A DNA stretch of 64,000 nt from Fretibacter rubidus (GTDB taxonomy: Bacteria; Pseudomonadota; Alphaproteobacteria; Caulobacterales; Maricaulaceae): the NCBI RefSeq assembly GCF_041429785.1, contig NZ_CP163423.1, positions 124,001 to 188,000 of the forward strand. Reading direction: 5' to 3'. The position numbers and the translations under genes are program-made. This document shows positions 52,941 to 62,194 of the stretch, in pieces; positions within the stretch are counted from its first letter, which is position 1; every line of letters starts with the position of its first letter. A model generated the notes under the pieces. It was not told the origin of the DNA, did no database searches, and worked only from the letters and a program-made list of their open reading frames with translations.

Positions 52941-54113
52941 TTAAATCACAGTCACATCAACCTCTGGCAGGTCGGGGTTAAAGTGCCCTTTGACAGGGTC
53001 GAATTTAACGTTGATCATATCCATCACGGCCTTATAGGCGCGCTTTCGCACGTCCTCCGGTACCAAGACTTCATTGCTCTCATTCAAAAGGCATTCATAG
53101 ATGTTTTCTAGCGTGATGCGTTTCATATGCGGGCATAGGTTACAGGGGCGCACGAAATCCACGGTTGGGTTTTCCATGGCGACATTATCTGACATGGAAC
53201 ACTCGGTCAGAAGGATTACGTTTTTGGGTGACTTATCCGATACATAATCAGACATGGCCTTGGTCGAGCCTGTGAAGTCAGACTCCGCCACCACTTCGGG
53301 CGGACATTCGGGATGGGCCAGCACAACAACACCGGGGTGGGCCTCTCGCATATCGCGTACATCTTGGGCGGAAAACCTCGCATGCACCTCGCAGCGGCCA
53401 TGCCATGCGATGACCTCTATCTTGGTTTGCTTAGCGACATTTTTGGCCAGAAACTCATCGGGAAGCATGATAACTTTATCCACGCCCCATTCCGCGCAAA
53501 TATGCTCGACAATGGCGACGGCATTGGATGATGTGCAGCAAATATCGGACTCAGCCTTCACATCGGCTGATGTGTTGACATAGGTCACCACGGGAATACC
53601 CGGATAGCGTTGTTTAATTAATTTAATATCTTCGCCTGAAATTGAAGACGCGAGAGAGCACCCCGCGCGCATGGACGGGATAAAGACGCGCTTATCAGGA
53701 CAGAGAATTTTGGACGTTTCAGCCATGAAATGTACGCCGCCTTGGATAATCATTTCGGCGTCTGTCTTTGTCGCCTCAATCGCAAGGCCAAGGCTGTCAC
53801 CCGTATAGTCTCCAACAAGACCAAAGATATCGGGCGTCATATAATTATGGGCGAGGATAACGGCGTTCTTTTGCTTTTTTAGCGTGTTAATCGCGTGCAC
53901 GAGCGGCGCATAGGCGGGCCATTCAAATTCGGGAATAAAGTCTGCAACCTCTTTATAAAGATGATCTGTCGCGGCCTTGACGGCGTCATCATAAACAAGG
54001 CCTTTGGGCATACTGTCCAGATCATTGCCAGGCACAGCGCAGACGCCATTTTCAACCTCAAGCGTTTGGCCGATCCAGCGTCCATTTTCCCAGTTGATTA
54101 ATTCCTTACCCAT
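52941..54113 (-). CDS. nadA: Quinolinate synthase NadA
   Basis: 4Fe-4S enzyme condensing iminoaspartate with dihydroxyacetone phosphate to quinolinate. 390 residues of the longer NadA type. Cluster cysteines are visible in [30 protein letters not shown] and [39 protein letters not shown] and [14 protein letters not shown] are other family blocks. I place the start at ATG 54113, eight bases after GGAGG; the ATG at 54128 is part of a palindrome that probably serves as operator. Same pathway as nadBC but a separate promoter. Confidence 0.94.
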   Translation of the reverse strand: MGKELINWENGRWIGQTLEVENGVCAVPGNDLDSMPKGLVYDDAVKAATDHLYKEVADFIPEFEWPAYAPLVHAINTLKKQKNAVILAHNYMTPDIFGLVGDYTGDSLGLAIEATKTDAEMIIQGGVHFMAETSKILCPDKRVFIPSMRAGCSLASSISGEDIKLIKQRYPGIPVVTYVNTSADVKAESDICCTSSNAVAIVEHICAEWGVDKVIMLPDEFLAKNVAKQTKIEVIAWHGRCEVHARFSAQDVRDMREAHPGVVVLAHPECPPEVVAESDFTGSTKAMSDYVSDKSPKNVILLTECSMSDNVAMENPTVDFVRPCNLCPHMKRITLENIYECLLNESNEVLVPEDVRKRAYKAVMDMINVKFDPVKGHFNPDLPEVDVTVI

Positions 54114-54126
54114 CTGCGGTTCCTCC

Positions 54127-54145
54127 ATAGTGTTACTTACACTAT
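54127..54145 (-). promoter_or_regulatory. Palindromic operator candidate in front of nadA
   Basis: ATAGTGT-TACTT-ACACTAT, an exact 7-bp inverted repeat with a 5-base spacer, 14 bases before the nadA start. On the minus strand it merges with a TATAGT -10-like element, so bound protein would block transcription. A NAD-responsive repressor such as NadQ or NrtR is a reasonable candidate by context; neither gene is in the window. Confidence 0.6.
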
Positions 54146-54219
54146 ATAGGAAGGAAACGCACCCAGCGCCAATGGTTTAGTGAAATGATGCAGCCGTCTG
54201 CCCCTCGGCTGGACGAGCC

Positions 54220-54816
54220 TTAGGTGAGGGACGAGTTCAATAAGTCAAAGCGGTCAAGGAAGGCTTTTTCGGCTGCTACGACGGACAAAGGATTAATCGC
54301 CACGTCAATATCTCGGGGCGGTGTTATGAAAAACTGGTCAGCTTCGACGGGGTCAAAGCCTGCGATTTGTGTTGCCTCAAACCACGCGCAGTAAAGATCG
54401 CATTGTTTGATTTTCTTCTTAAGGCTCGGCGGCATTTTGGGCGGCAGGCCGAAACGGATGTGAATGGCCTCTTCTAACCGCGCCTCAAAGGCTTTATAAT
54501 CTAGTCCCAGCGCTGTTTTAAACGGCGAAATCATATCGCCAATAACATATTCCGCCGCATCGTGCAGTAGCGCGGTTAATTGCTCAGACGGGGTGCATCG
54601 CGGGTTTAAGGTTGTGAATAAATGCTCGACGACAACGCTATGCTCGGCCACAGAAAAAGCATGGTCGCCAGAGGTCTGCCCGTTCCACCGCGCGACACGC
54701 GCGAGGCCGCGCGCAATATCTTCAATCTCGACATCAAAAGGCGACGGGTCAAGAAGGTCAAGACGACGCCCTGATAACATGCGTTGCCATGCGCGGCTGG
54801 GAGGGGATTTGGCCAT
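54220..54816 (-). CDS. HD domain phosphohydrolase (YfbR-like)
   Basis: A 198-residue metal-dependent hydrolase. The HD motif residues are in DHAFSVAEHSVVVEHLF (first His, residues 51-67) and LTALLHDAAEYVIGDM (His-Asp, residues 82-97), with a later Asp in the helical part. YfbR-type enzymes dephosphorylate deoxynucleoside monophosphates; this assignment is by resemblance. Its ATG shares a base with the stop of the small membrane-protein gene upstream (TAATG). Confidence 0.83.
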   Translation of the reverse strand: MAKSPPSRAWQRMLSGRRLDLLDPSPFDVEIEDIARGLARVARWNGQTSGDHAFSVAEHSVVVEHLFTTLNPRCTPSEQLTALLHDAAEYVIGDMISPFKTALGLDYKAFEARLEEAIHIRFGLPPKMPPSLKKKIKQCDLYCAWFEATQIAGFDPVEADQFFITPPRDIDVAINPLSVVAAEKAFLDRFDLLNSSLT

Positions 54817-55028
54817 TACAGCGCAAAGCCTTTGCCAATGTCCTTATAAGTCACAAAAACAAAAACAGAGAGCATTATCAGCAGGGCTATTACGACAATC
54901 AAAATCACGCGCAATATTTTTGATTTACGCGTCAGATAAAAAAGACCCGCTATAAACGCCAATACCAAGACCGTCTGTATGACAATCCCGAATAAGGCCA
55001 GCGGACCATTTCCTCCCGCACTTTCCAA
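54816..55028 (-). CDS. Small two-segment membrane protein
   Basis: A 70-residue protein with two hydrophobic helices (LFGIVIQTVLVLAFIAGLFY and ILRVILIVVIALLIMLSVFV) separated by a basic LTRKSK turn. No family recognised. The start appears to be TTG at 55028, two bases after the FabH-like stop; no in-frame ATG precedes the first helix. Its stop overlaps the HD gene start, which supports it being a real, coupled gene. Confidence 0.55.
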   Translation of the reverse strand: MESAGGNGPLALFGIVIQTVLVLAFIAGLFYLTRKSKILRVILIVVIALLIMLSVFVFVTYKDIGKGFAL

Positions 55029-55030
55029 CG

Positions 55031-56176
55031 TTAGGCAACTTTACGCACAAATATCGCGCCAGCCGAATAGCCCGCGCCAAAGGAACAGATTAGCCCTGTT
55101 TCGCCGTCGCTAAAGTCGTCAGAATATTTATGAAAGGCGATAATAGAGCCAGCAGAACTGGTATTGGCATATTCATCCAGCACAACGGGGGCTTTATCCA
55201 AATCGACGTCTTTACCGAGCACTTTTTTGGCTATCAAATGGTTCATTGATAAATTGGCTTGATGTAGCCACATGCGTTTTAGGGCGTGGGGGTCAAGGTT
55301 GTTGGCTTCGCATTCTGCGGTAATCATCTTGGCGACCATAGGCACGACTTCTTTGAAAACGCTGCGGCCGTTTTGGACGAATAACTTATCGGTCAGACCC
55401 TTAAGTCCGCGTTGGCCGTGCAAACCGTCATCTTCAATTTCGCAGTGATTAAGGAAGCCGAAATTATTGCGAATATTGTTTGAAAACTGCGTGACAAGTT
55501 TAGAGCCAATAACCTCCCAATGTGCGGCGGGTGCGACATCTTTATGTTCTAGCAATATGGCGGTCGCAACATCGCCAAAAATGAAATGGCTGTCGCGGTC
55601 TTTGAAATTTAAATGCGCCGTGCAAATCTCTGGGTTCACGACCAGCACAGATTTTGCTTGCCCGCCCATGATTAACCCGCGCGCGGTTTCAATCCCAAAT
55701 GTGGCCGAAGAACAGGCGACATTCATATCAAAGGCAAATCCAGACGTGCCGAGGATGTCTTGGACTTCCACGGCAACGGCGGGATAACCGCGCTGCAAAT
55801 TGGAACAGGCCACAATGACGGCGTCGACGTCAGCTGCGTCCCGCCCCACCGCGTCCAGCGCATCACGCGCGGCGTTTGCGGCAATTTCGGCCAGGATGCT
55901 CGGCTCTTCATTCGGGCGTGCGGGGATATGGGGGCGCATCACATTGGGATCCAAAATAGGGCCTTTTGAAATGACAAAGCGCGATTTAATGCCAGAGGCC
56001 TTTTCGATAAAGGCCGCATTAGAGTGGTCTAGTGGTAGCTTTGCACCCGATGCAATTTCATCTGCGTTCTCTGCGTTCCATTTATCGACATAGGCGTTAA
56101 AGGCGACGACAAGTTCTTCGTTTGAAATACTGTCTTTGGGCGTCCAAAGACCTGTGGCACTGATTACGGCTGTCAC
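55031..56176 (-). CDS. FabH-like beta-ketoacyl-ACP synthase III
   Basis: A 381-residue thiolase-fold condensing enzyme, longer than standard FabH and closer to the FabH2 type. The nucleophile lies in FDMNVACSSATFGIETARG (Cys near residue 152). The other catalytic residues are His in MWLHQANLSMNHLIA and Asn in LDEYANTSSAGSII. C-terminal CSFGAGYSAGAIFVRK is typical. It may start fatty acid synthesis or extend an acyl-CoA. It heads a coupled minus-strand run with the small membrane protein and the HD hydrolase. Confidence 0.88.
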   Translation of the reverse strand: MTAVISATGLWTPKDSISNEELVVAFNAYVDKWNAENADEIASGAKLPLDHSNAAFIEKASGIKSRFVISKGPILDPNVMRPHIPARPNEEPSILAEIAANAARDALDAVGRDAADVDAVIVACSNLQRGYPAVAVEVQDILGTSGFAFDMNVACSSATFGIETARGLIMGGQAKSVLVVNPEICTAHLNFKDRDSHFIFGDVATAILLEHKDVAPAAHWEVIGSKLVTQFSNNIRNNFGFLNHCEIEDDGLHGQRGLKGLTDKLFVQNGRSVFKEVVPMVAKMITAECEANNLDPHALKRMWLHQANLSMNHLIAKKVLGKDVDLDKAPVVLDEYANTSSAGSIIAFHKYSDDFSDGETGLICSFGAGYSAGAIFVRKVA

Positions 56177-56263
56177 GGGCTTCCCTCTTTTATGTTTATT
56201 TTAGCTATAACGAGGGGGATCGTTTCGCGCTAGTGATTATTCATTACGCCTGAAGTGCGGCGC

Positions 56264-56902
56264 CTATCGCGCGGCGTCTTTGCACGGGCCGTAGGCATGG
56301 CAACTAACCGCGTGATCATTGACCATACCAACCGCTTGCATGAAGGCGTATAGGATAACAGGGCCAACAAATTTAAAACCGCGCTTTTTCATATCTTTGG
56401 ACATCGCGACCGATTCGGGGCTTTGCACGGGGGCGTCTTTAAAATGCTCCCACGCATTGATGATGGTTTTACCGTCCGTGAAAGACCATAAATAATCAGA
56501 AAAATTGACGCCGTCTTCGTCGCGCATTTTAATATAGATTTGCGCGTTGGAAATGGCGGCGTTAATCTTGGCTTTTGACCGAATTATCCCAGCATTATCC
56601 AGCAACCGCAGACGGTCGACATCATTATAGGTCGCGACAATATCAGGGTCTAACCCGTCAAAGGCCGCGAGGATATTATCGCGTTTACGCAATATGGTAA
56701 TCCAGGACAATCCCGCTTGCATACCGTCTTGAATAAGCTTGGAAAAAAGCGCTTTGTCATCTGTGATGGGGCGACCCCATTCTGTGTCATGATAAGCACA
56801 ATAAAAGGCATCCGCCGCTGGCACCCATCCACAGCGCGGCAGGGACGGATCATGGGCGCTATCATCAAAATCGCGGTAATCAAAAAAAGCGTGCTTGGTC
56901 AT
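56264..56902 (-). CDS. tag: DNA-3-methyladenine glycosylase I
   Basis: Removes 3-methyladenine from alkylated DNA. 212 residues: LPRCGWVPAADAFYCAYHD then TEWGRP near the N-terminus, with zinc ligands Cys and His; LFSKLIQDGMQAGLSWITIL, the catalytic pocket; AYGPCKDAAR at the C-terminus after HAVSCH, which provides the other His and Cys ligands. About 18 residues before the Cys are extra compared with E. coli Tag. The start at 56902 is fixed by the ATGA overlap with the upstream small gene. Confidence 0.93.
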   Translation of the reverse strand: MTKHAFFDYRDFDDSAHDPSLPRCGWVPAADAFYCAYHDTEWGRPITDDKALFSKLIQDGMQAGLSWITILRKRDNILAAFDGLDPDIVATYNDVDRLRLLDNAGIIRSKAKINAAISNAQIYIKMRDEDGVNFSDYLWSFTDGKTIINAWEHFKDAPVQSPESVAMSKDMKKRGFKFVGPVILYAFMQAVGMVNDHAVSCHAYGPCKDAAR

Positions 56903-57255
56903 AAAATTTCTTTGTAAAGCGATGTTCCACCAATTTTCGACCCGCCAGCGTTTGAGCGGTTTAGCCACTGCCAATTCATATGCATGGTCAGGCCCTGACT
57001 ATCGTCATTTTTGAACTCAACCGTGGCTTGCCCCGCTTCTAATGCTCCGTCCTGCGACCGGCTGTGGTAAACGATGTCCGCCGTGACGGGCCCCGTCATT
57101 TTACCTATGATATGACCGTGACTGACGCCGTGGCCGCTATAATTTGCGATGAAATCTATCCCAGACTGTTCATAAATAAAGAGAGTTCCATTTTGAACGC
57201 GCCCACCCTCAGAGTTAGACCGCGGAGTAAATGTGCGGCCATCAAGATTAATCAC
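56899..57255 (-). CDS. Small protein of the group annotated 'n-acetylglutamate synthase'
   Basis: About 118 residues, predicted beta-rich, no signal peptide. INLDGRTFTPRSNSEGGRV, TLFIYEQSG, IIGKMTGPVTADIVYHSRS and MNWQWLN match a family of small proteins (I recall I-N-Y-x-x-R-x-F at the start and W-Q-W near the end) that databases often label n-acetylglutamate synthase without evidence. Real function unknown. I favour GTG 57255 as start since this gives the family N-terminus; earlier in-frame codons overlap the GNAT gene. Coupled to tag by ATGA. Confidence 0.65.
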   Translation of the reverse strand: MINLDGRTFTPRSNSEGGRVQNGTLFIYEQSGIDFIANYSGHGVSHGHIIGKMTGPVTADIVYHSRSQDGALEAGQATVEFKNDDSQGLTMHMNWQWLNRSNAGGSKIGGTSLYKEIL

Positions 57256-57268
57256 AGAACCACATCCA

Positions 57269-57739
57269 TTATAAATGCTTTTCCATGCCAATATTGGCAC
57301 GCGCGTAAACGGGATGCGGCCCCTCGTGATTGACCGTCCAACCATTGCGCGCATAAAGGCGCAGCGCGGCCTCGTTTCGCGTATTGGATAGCAGAAATAG
57401 ATAACTCAATCCCATGGTGTTTTTCGCAAAATCCTCTGTCGCGGTCATTAGTTTTTGTCCAATACCGTGCCCGCGAAAATCGGTATCCACCGCCATTTTC
57501 GTTAGCTCATACCGTCCGTCATCATGTTTTTTAAGCGCAACCGCGCCCGCGACCTGCCCGTCAATATGGGCGGAAATAACGTGATTGCCGTTTCGGATGT
57601 AAATTTCGGGCTGTGCGACCATCAACTTGTCTGACTCTTCTAAGAAATGAAGGTCCTCTATCCACTGCGCGTTTAGCGCTGCAAAACGGGGCAGGGCGGC
57701 TGTGTCGTCAATATGAATGTCTACTTTACCGACTGCCAT
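57269..57739 (-). CDS. GNAT family N-acetyltransferase
   Basis: A 156-residue acetyl-CoA-dependent acetyltransferase. The acetyl-CoA loop is DFRGHGIGQKLMTATEDFA (about residues 96-114); the preceding strand is ELTKMAVD, and the C-terminal part LRLYARNGWTVNHEG is typical of GNAT motif B. Substrate unknown; small-molecule amine or protein N-terminus both possible. GGGAGG lies six bases before ATG 57739, and the gene overlaps the end of ygfZ by 14 bases. Confidence 0.85.
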   Translation of the reverse strand: MAVGKVDIHIDDTAALPRFAALNAQWIEDLHFLEESDKLMVAQPEIYIRNGNHVISAHIDGQVAGAVALKKHDDGRYELTKMAVDTDFRGHGIGQKLMTATEDFAKNTMGLSYLFLLSNTRNEAALRLYARNGWTVNHEGPHPVYARANIGMEKHL

Positions 57740-58496
57740 CAACGCCTCCCATAATGCTGACCCGCTGCTCATTTATCGTTGGGCTTTCTTCGCCTGATTG
57801 CCAGCGGTCAAGCCGGATAAGGCCCATCGCCATTGTGTCATGTACGGACATTACCTCGCCAATCACGCGGCTGCCCATCATGATTTTATCTCCTGCCGCC
57901 GCGTTTCCCGACAGCACAAGCCCGCGCGCGCGTTTTTTAACCGTGGTCATACGCTTCATGCGGCTGACCACCTCTTGGCCGATAAAACAACCCTTTTTGA
58001 AATCAACGCCGTTCATTAATTCCATATTGACGTCGGCGGGAAACATCGTCGTCATCTCAAAATCCCACATACTATCGACCACACCAAGGGCCAAGCGGTG
58101 CGCGTTGTAATCCCCTGTGTCGTCAAAATAATCAGCCGTGATAAGCCGCCGTCCCAAGGCGCCGTGACGGGGGTCATCATGACCCAGCTCACCGTCGCCA
58201 TCCCAAAGGGCATAGACATTTAAATCTGGCTCTGGCGTCATCTCAATCGGGGCGCGCAGGCGGTACATTTTTAGGCGCTTGAACAGGTCATCAAAAAACT
58301 TTGTCGGCGTATCAATGAATAAGTCATCACCGTGTTTGGTCACAAAAAAATCAGCAATGATTTTACCCTGCGGGGTGAGCAGCGCCGTAAATGTTATCTC
58401 GCCGCCCAGTGAATTGGTCACGAGCTTGTCCAGCCAAGCCGTCACATCGTCGCCAGACAGGCGCAGCACAGAGCGGTCTAATTGCGCGATCGGCAT
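57726..58496 (-). CDS. ygfZ: Folate-binding Fe-S cluster repair protein YgfZ
   Basis: Tetrahydrofolate-binding protein that helps assemble or repair certain Fe-S enzymes (IBA57 group). 256 residues. N-terminal SVLRLSGDDVTAWLDKLVTN and the signature KGCFIGQEVVSRMKR with the conserved Cys at about residue 172 are diagnostic. The start at 58496 is one base after the pyrC stop. It is followed by an overlapping GNAT gene, so pyrC, ygfZ, GNAT and the genes up to tag probably form one transcript. Confidence 0.9.
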   Translation of the reverse strand: MPIAQLDRSVLRLSGDDVTAWLDKLVTNSLGGEITFTALLTPQGKIIADFFVTKHGDDLFIDTPTKFFDDLFKRLKMYRLRAPIEMTPEPDLNVYALWDGDGELGHDDPRHGALGRRLITADYFDDTGDYNAHRLALGVVDSMWDFEMTTMFPADVNMELMNGVDFKKGCFIGQEVVSRMKRMTTVKKRARGLVLSGNAAAGDKIMMGSRVIGEVMSVHDTMAMGLIRLDRWQSGEESPTINEQRVSIMGGVDGSR

Positions 58497-58497
58497 C

Positions 58498-59550
58498 TTA
58501 CGCGCCGACATATGTCCACGGCAGGGTCTCGCCTGCGTGGAACGGGATAACGGCACCGTCTGGCGTTTCGATGCTTGGCCCTACAGATAAGGACGCGCGT
58601 TTGATGGTCACGCGCTCTTCATTAACGGGGAGGCCGTAAAATTTTGGTCCGTGGAGTGAGGCAAAACCCTCGAGCTTATCCAGCGCGCCCTCTTGCTCAA
58701 ATGTCATAGCGTAGCTTTCCATGGCGACAGGGGCGCAGTACACGCCCGCGCAACCACAGGCGCTTTCTTTAGCAGTTTGCGTGTGGGGCGCGGTATCAGT
58801 GCCGAGGAAAAATTTATCAGAGCCCGACGTTGCTGCGGCGCGTAGGGCCAAGCGGTGAACCTCGCGTTTGGCAATCGGCAGACAATAATAATGCGGACGA
58901 ATACCGCCTTGGAAAATGGCGTTGCGATTATATTCTAAATGATGCGGTGTAATCGTCGCCGCAATATTTGGACCAGATGCGGCGACAAAATCGGCGGCGT
59001 CTTTCGTGGTGATATGTTCAAACACAATTTTAAGGCCCGGCATATCGTCGACGACATGGCGCAAAATTGTGTCGATAAATACGGCTTCGCGGTCAAAAAT
59101 ATCAACATGGCTATCGGTCACTTCGCCGTGGATTAAAAGCGGCATGCCCGATTTTTGCATGGCCTCCAGCACAGGATAAATCCCCTTAATATCTGTCACG
59201 CCGTGGGATGAATTGGTCGTCGCATTGGCCGGATATAATTTCGCGGCTGTAAAAACACCGTCCTTATGTCCCCCGACCAAATCATCCGCGTCAATTGTAT
59301 TGGTCAGATAAGCGGTCATTAACGGTGTAAAGTTCAGCCTTGGGTCAACCGCGGCCATAATCCGGTCGCGGTAATCTCTCGCGGCTTTTGTTGTTGTCAC
59401 AGGCGGTGATAAATTGGGCATGATAATGGCGCGCGCAAATTGCCGCGCCGTGGCGTTCACAACAGATTTTAGCATCGCGCCATCACGCAAATGAACATGC
59501 CAGTCATCAGGACGGCGAATAGTAATTGTGTCGGGTGCGTTGGATGACAT
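58498..59550 (-). CDS. pyrC: Dihydroorotase (class II, PyrC)
   Basis: Cyclises carbamoyl-aspartate to dihydroorotate in pyrimidine synthesis. 350 residues, the size of E. coli PyrC. Zinc-binding [16 protein letters not shown] is at the N-terminus; the carboxylated Lys is in [47 protein letters not shown] and [16 protein letters not shown] supply His and Asp ligands. First gene of the minus-strand run toward ygfZ. Confidence 0.95.
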   Translation of the reverse strand: MSSNAPDTITIRRPDDWHVHLRDGAMLKSVVNATARQFARAIIMPNLSPPVTTTKAARDYRDRIMAAVDPRLNFTPLMTAYLTNTIDADDLVGGHKDGVFTAAKLYPANATTNSSHGVTDIKGIYPVLEAMQKSGMPLLIHGEVTDSHVDIFDREAVFIDTILRHVVDDMPGLKIVFEHITTKDAADFVAASGPNIAATITPHHLEYNRNAIFQGGIRPHYYCLPIAKREVHRLALRAAATSGSDKFFLGTDTAPHTQTAKESACGCAGVYCAPVAMESYAMTFEQEGALDKLEGFASLHGPKFYGLPVNEERVTIKRASLSVGPSIETPDGAVIPFHAGETLPWTYVGA

Positions 59551-59625
59551 GGAGCGGCCTTTAAGATTTTTAAGTCACTCAAAGCCTAGCGCGTGGCACG
59601 CCGCTGCGCAACATAAAGGCAGGGC

Positions 59626-60000
59626 CTACCCCCGTTGGCGCAAGCCTAAAATCCAGCGGCCATCAACATTGTAAAACCGCATATCGGTGCCAACCATATC
59701 GACACGGTGTGAGCCGCGTAGGCCGTCGAGAAAGGCGGCTTCGGCCCCGTCCATGCCGTCACAGCGCATTTTTGTGACGGATAAATTGGTCACGGTTAGG
59801 CGGTCGCTTGACTGGGTATAATCACCGATAAATGTGTTGCAGCCCGTAAAGCCGAAAACCTCTCCGCCCGACTTGAATTGAATATATTGCCCCATGCCGT
59901 TTTCAGGGCCCCATTCTGTGCCTTCTAAGAGGGGAATAGATGTGGCCCAAGCGGTGCTTGTGACGAGTAGAGCAAAGAGGCCGAGTGATAGTCGTTTCAT
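59626..60000 (-). CDS. META domain protein, exported
   Basis: A 124-residue protein with a signal peptide (LSLGLFALLVTSTAWA). One META domain: LLEGTEWGPENG at its start, FTGCNTFIGDYTQ and LSVTKMRCDGMDGAEAAFLD, with the conserved Cys pair (in GCN and MRC). Such domains occur in heat-shock lipoprotein HslJ-like proteins. Function unclear. Its ATG overlaps the truA stop (ATGA), so it is translated with truA. Confidence 0.83.
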   Translation of the reverse strand: MKRLSLGLFALLVTSTAWATSIPLLEGTEWGPENGMGQYIQFKSGGEVFGFTGCNTFIGDYTQSSDRLTVTNLSVTKMRCDGMDGAEAAFLDGLRGSHRVDMVGTDMRFYNVDGRWILGLRQRG

Positions 60001-60749
60001 TCTGCGTCATCCTCATAATGCACGCTAACTAGATATAAGCCGTCGGAGGGCGCGACTTGTCCGCACGCTGTGCGGTCTCGAGCCCTCAAGGCCTGTTTTA
60101 TATAATCGGCACCCCGATATCCACGCCCAATATCAGCCAACGTGCCAACAATAGAGCGGACTTGTTTATGCAGGAAAGAGCGCGCGCGCAAATGCACATG
60201 GATTTCTGCGCCTGCGCGAATAACGGTGATAGCGTCCAGTGTTTTCACGGGGCTTTTGGCTTGGCACTGCGTATCGCGAAAGGTGGTAAAATCATGTTCA
60301 CCGACAAGGTCTTGGGCCGCGTGGTGCATAAGCTCCGCATCGAGCTTCATGGGCAGTCGCCAGACCCGTCCCGCGTCCAGCGCTAGTTTCGGACGGCGGT
60401 CAATTAAGCGGTAAAGATAACGCCGTTCACGCGCATCAAAGCGCGCATGCCAATCATCGGCGACGTCCTTTGCGTCCAGCACGGACACAGCCTCATTGGC
60501 GAGATGATAGTTTAGCGCGTCACGCACTTTGTCAGAACGCAGCGGTTTTTTAAAATCAACATGCGCCGTCATCGCCAGCGCATGAACACCGCTATCGGTG
60601 CGGCCCGCGCCGTAAACTTCCGTCGGTTCGCCGTTAATGCGCTCGGCGGCACGCTCTAACGCGCCTTGGACGGTGGGCGCATGGTCTTGCCACTGCCACC
60701 CCTGATAAGGCGCGCCGTCATATTCGATTGTGAGTTTATAGCGGGACAT
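59997..60749 (-). CDS. truA: tRNA pseudouridine(38-40) synthase TruA
   Basis: Isomerises uridines 38-40 in the anticodon arm of many tRNAs. 250 residues. The catalytic Asp lies in YGAGRTDSGVHALAM (about residue 51); YDGAPYQGWQWQ is the N-terminal signature and RSFLHKQVRSIVGTLADIG the late motif. Its ATG shares a base with the stop of the inserted unknown gene upstream. In most relatives truA directly follows fmt and def. Confidence 0.95.
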   Translation of the reverse strand: MSRYKLTIEYDGAPYQGWQWQDHAPTVQGALERAAERINGEPTEVYGAGRTDSGVHALAMTAHVDFKKPLRSDKVRDALNYHLANEAVSVLDAKDVADDWHARFDARERRYLYRLIDRRPKLALDAGRVWRLPMKLDAELMHHAAQDLVGEHDFTTFRDTQCQAKSPVKTLDAITVIRAGAEIHVHLRARSFLHKQVRSIVGTLADIGRGYRGADYIKQALRARDRTACGQVAPSDGLYLVSVHYEDDAE

Positions 60750-61264
60750 TAGGTGATGTTTAAGCGCTCTAACGCCTCTACAACTTCATTGTGCATTATC
60801 CACTCATTTGACTCTTTTTCAAAATCCGCCAGGGCTAGCGTCCAAGGGGCGTCTTCGAAATCAGGAATTTTCAAACCAATATATTCAGCAACTTGCTTTG
60901 CCAAATTTCCATAATGAGCATTGGCAGAGCTATAACTCGGCCAGCCCGCTGCATTTGCTAACTGCGTTGCGGTCAACCGATGCAACTCAGCATTTTTATG
61001 AGCAACGAGCATTTTATGCAAGTGTTCGCCAAGCGTTATGGATCTCAGAGCGTCCACGCAATCGTCAACTGTGCCAATGTATTCTTTTCGCCTATTTACG
61101 CGGCGTTCTGCATATTTTGAATCTATCCACTCCTTCGCAAATGATAAGCTTTCAGTCATTTCCGTTGCTTTAATGAAATGCTTTTCGGGATAAATCATAG
61201 CACCAGTCTTATTTGCGATAATTTGATGCCCGCGATATAGAAGTGTTTCGCGTTCTAGAGCCAT
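60749..61264 (-). CDS. Unknown 171-residue protein inserted between fmt and truA
   Basis: Cytoplasmic, helical. The N-terminal ~35 residues (LLYRGHQIIANKTGAMIYPE) are followed by charged helices and by LTATQLANAAGWPSYSSANA, then HYGNLAKQVAEYIGLK, a stretch that recalls small DNA-binding-like modules attached to some restriction-type nucleases; I see no nuclease motif, so this is only a resemblance. The gene is clearly AT-richer than fmt and truA. AAGGA seven bases before ATG 61264 sets the start, and its stop overlaps the truA ATG, so it has been accommodated into the operon. Probably acquired. Confidence 0.6.
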   Translation of the reverse strand: MALERETLLYRGHQIIANKTGAMIYPEKHFIKATEMTESLSFAKEWIDSKYAERRVNRRKEYIGTVDDCVDALRSITLGEHLHKMLVAHKNAELHRLTATQLANAAGWPSYSSANAHYGNLAKQVAEYIGLKIPDFEDAPWTLALADFEKESNEWIMHNEVVEALERLNIT

Positions 61265-61274
61265 TTGAAAATCC

Positions 61275-62192
61275 TTATAAAAGCTTTTTGCCAGCGGGCA
61301 GGGGGCGGCCTTTGGCGTAATCGTCAAAGCTCATTTTACCTTTACCCGCAGGTTGCACAGTGATGAGCCGTAGCGCGCCTTGGCCACACGCAATCAGGCC
61401 CTTATCATCTAGGGCGGTTCCCGCACCGCCCTGTCCATCCTCAGGCTTGGCCATATGAATTTTCACGCGCTGTCCGCCGATCTCGCACCACGCACCGGGG
61501 AAAGGGGCGAGGCCGCGAATGTGGCAATCTAAATCACGCGCGGGACGGGTCCAATCGATGCGGGCTTCAGATTTATCAATTTTATGGGCATATGTCGGCT
61601 CTCCCGATTGCGGGGTCGGGGTCAGGCCGCCGCGGTCAAGCGCCGCCAACGCGCGCGGCCACATGCCAGCCCCAATACGCGATAAACGCTCAGAGAGGGT
61701 CGCGGCTGTGTCATTATCTGCAATCGGCACGGTCTCTGATAGCAGGACATCGCCCGTATCAAGGCCCGCTGCCATTTGCATAATCTGTACGCCTGTCTGC
61801 GCGTCGCCCGCCATAATGGCGCGCTGCACAGGGGCCGCCCCGCGCCACCGCGGCAGCAGCGATCCGTGTAGATTAAGGCATCCCAAGCGCGGCGCGTCTA
61901 GCGCACGTTGCGGAAGAATTTGACCATAGGCGACAACACAGGCGACATCAGCGTCAAGCGCCGCTAGTCCGTCAATCACGCGGCTTTTACGAAATTTTTC
62001 AGGGGTCTCAACAGGGATGCCCATAATCTCTGCAAATTGATGCACGGGCGATTTTGTGAGTGATTTTCCCCGACCCGCTGGGCGCGGCGGTTGGGTGTAA
62101 ACCCGCACCACATCATAACCATTGGCAATTAATTCTGACAAAGACGGCACGGCGAAATCGGGCGTACCCATAAAAACGACGCGGAGGTTCAT
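61275..62192 (-). CDS. fmt: Methionyl-tRNA formyltransferase
   Basis: Formylates initiator Met-tRNA using 10-formyl-THF. 305 residues: [19 protein letters not shown] at the start, [18 protein letters not shown] with the catalytic Asn-His region (about residues 107-125), and [13 protein letters not shown] with the catalytic Asp. The C-terminal domain after about residue 205 binds tRNA. Two bases downstream of def, as usual. Confidence 0.96.
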   Translation of the reverse strand: MNLRVVFMGTPDFAVPSLSELIANGYDVVRVYTQPPRPAGRGKSLTKSPVHQFAEIMGIPVETPEKFRKSRVIDGLAALDADVACVVAYGQILPQRALDAPRLGCLNLHGSLLPRWRGAAPVQRAIMAGDAQTGVQIMQMAAGLDTGDVLLSETVPIADNDTAATLSERLSRIGAGMWPRALAALDRGGLTPTPQSGEPTYAHKIDKSEARIDWTRPARDLDCHIRGLAPFPGAWCEIGGQRVKIHMAKPEDGQGGAGTALDDKGLIACGQGALRLITVQPAGKGKMSFDDYAKGRPLPAGKKLL

Positions 62193-62194
62193 GG

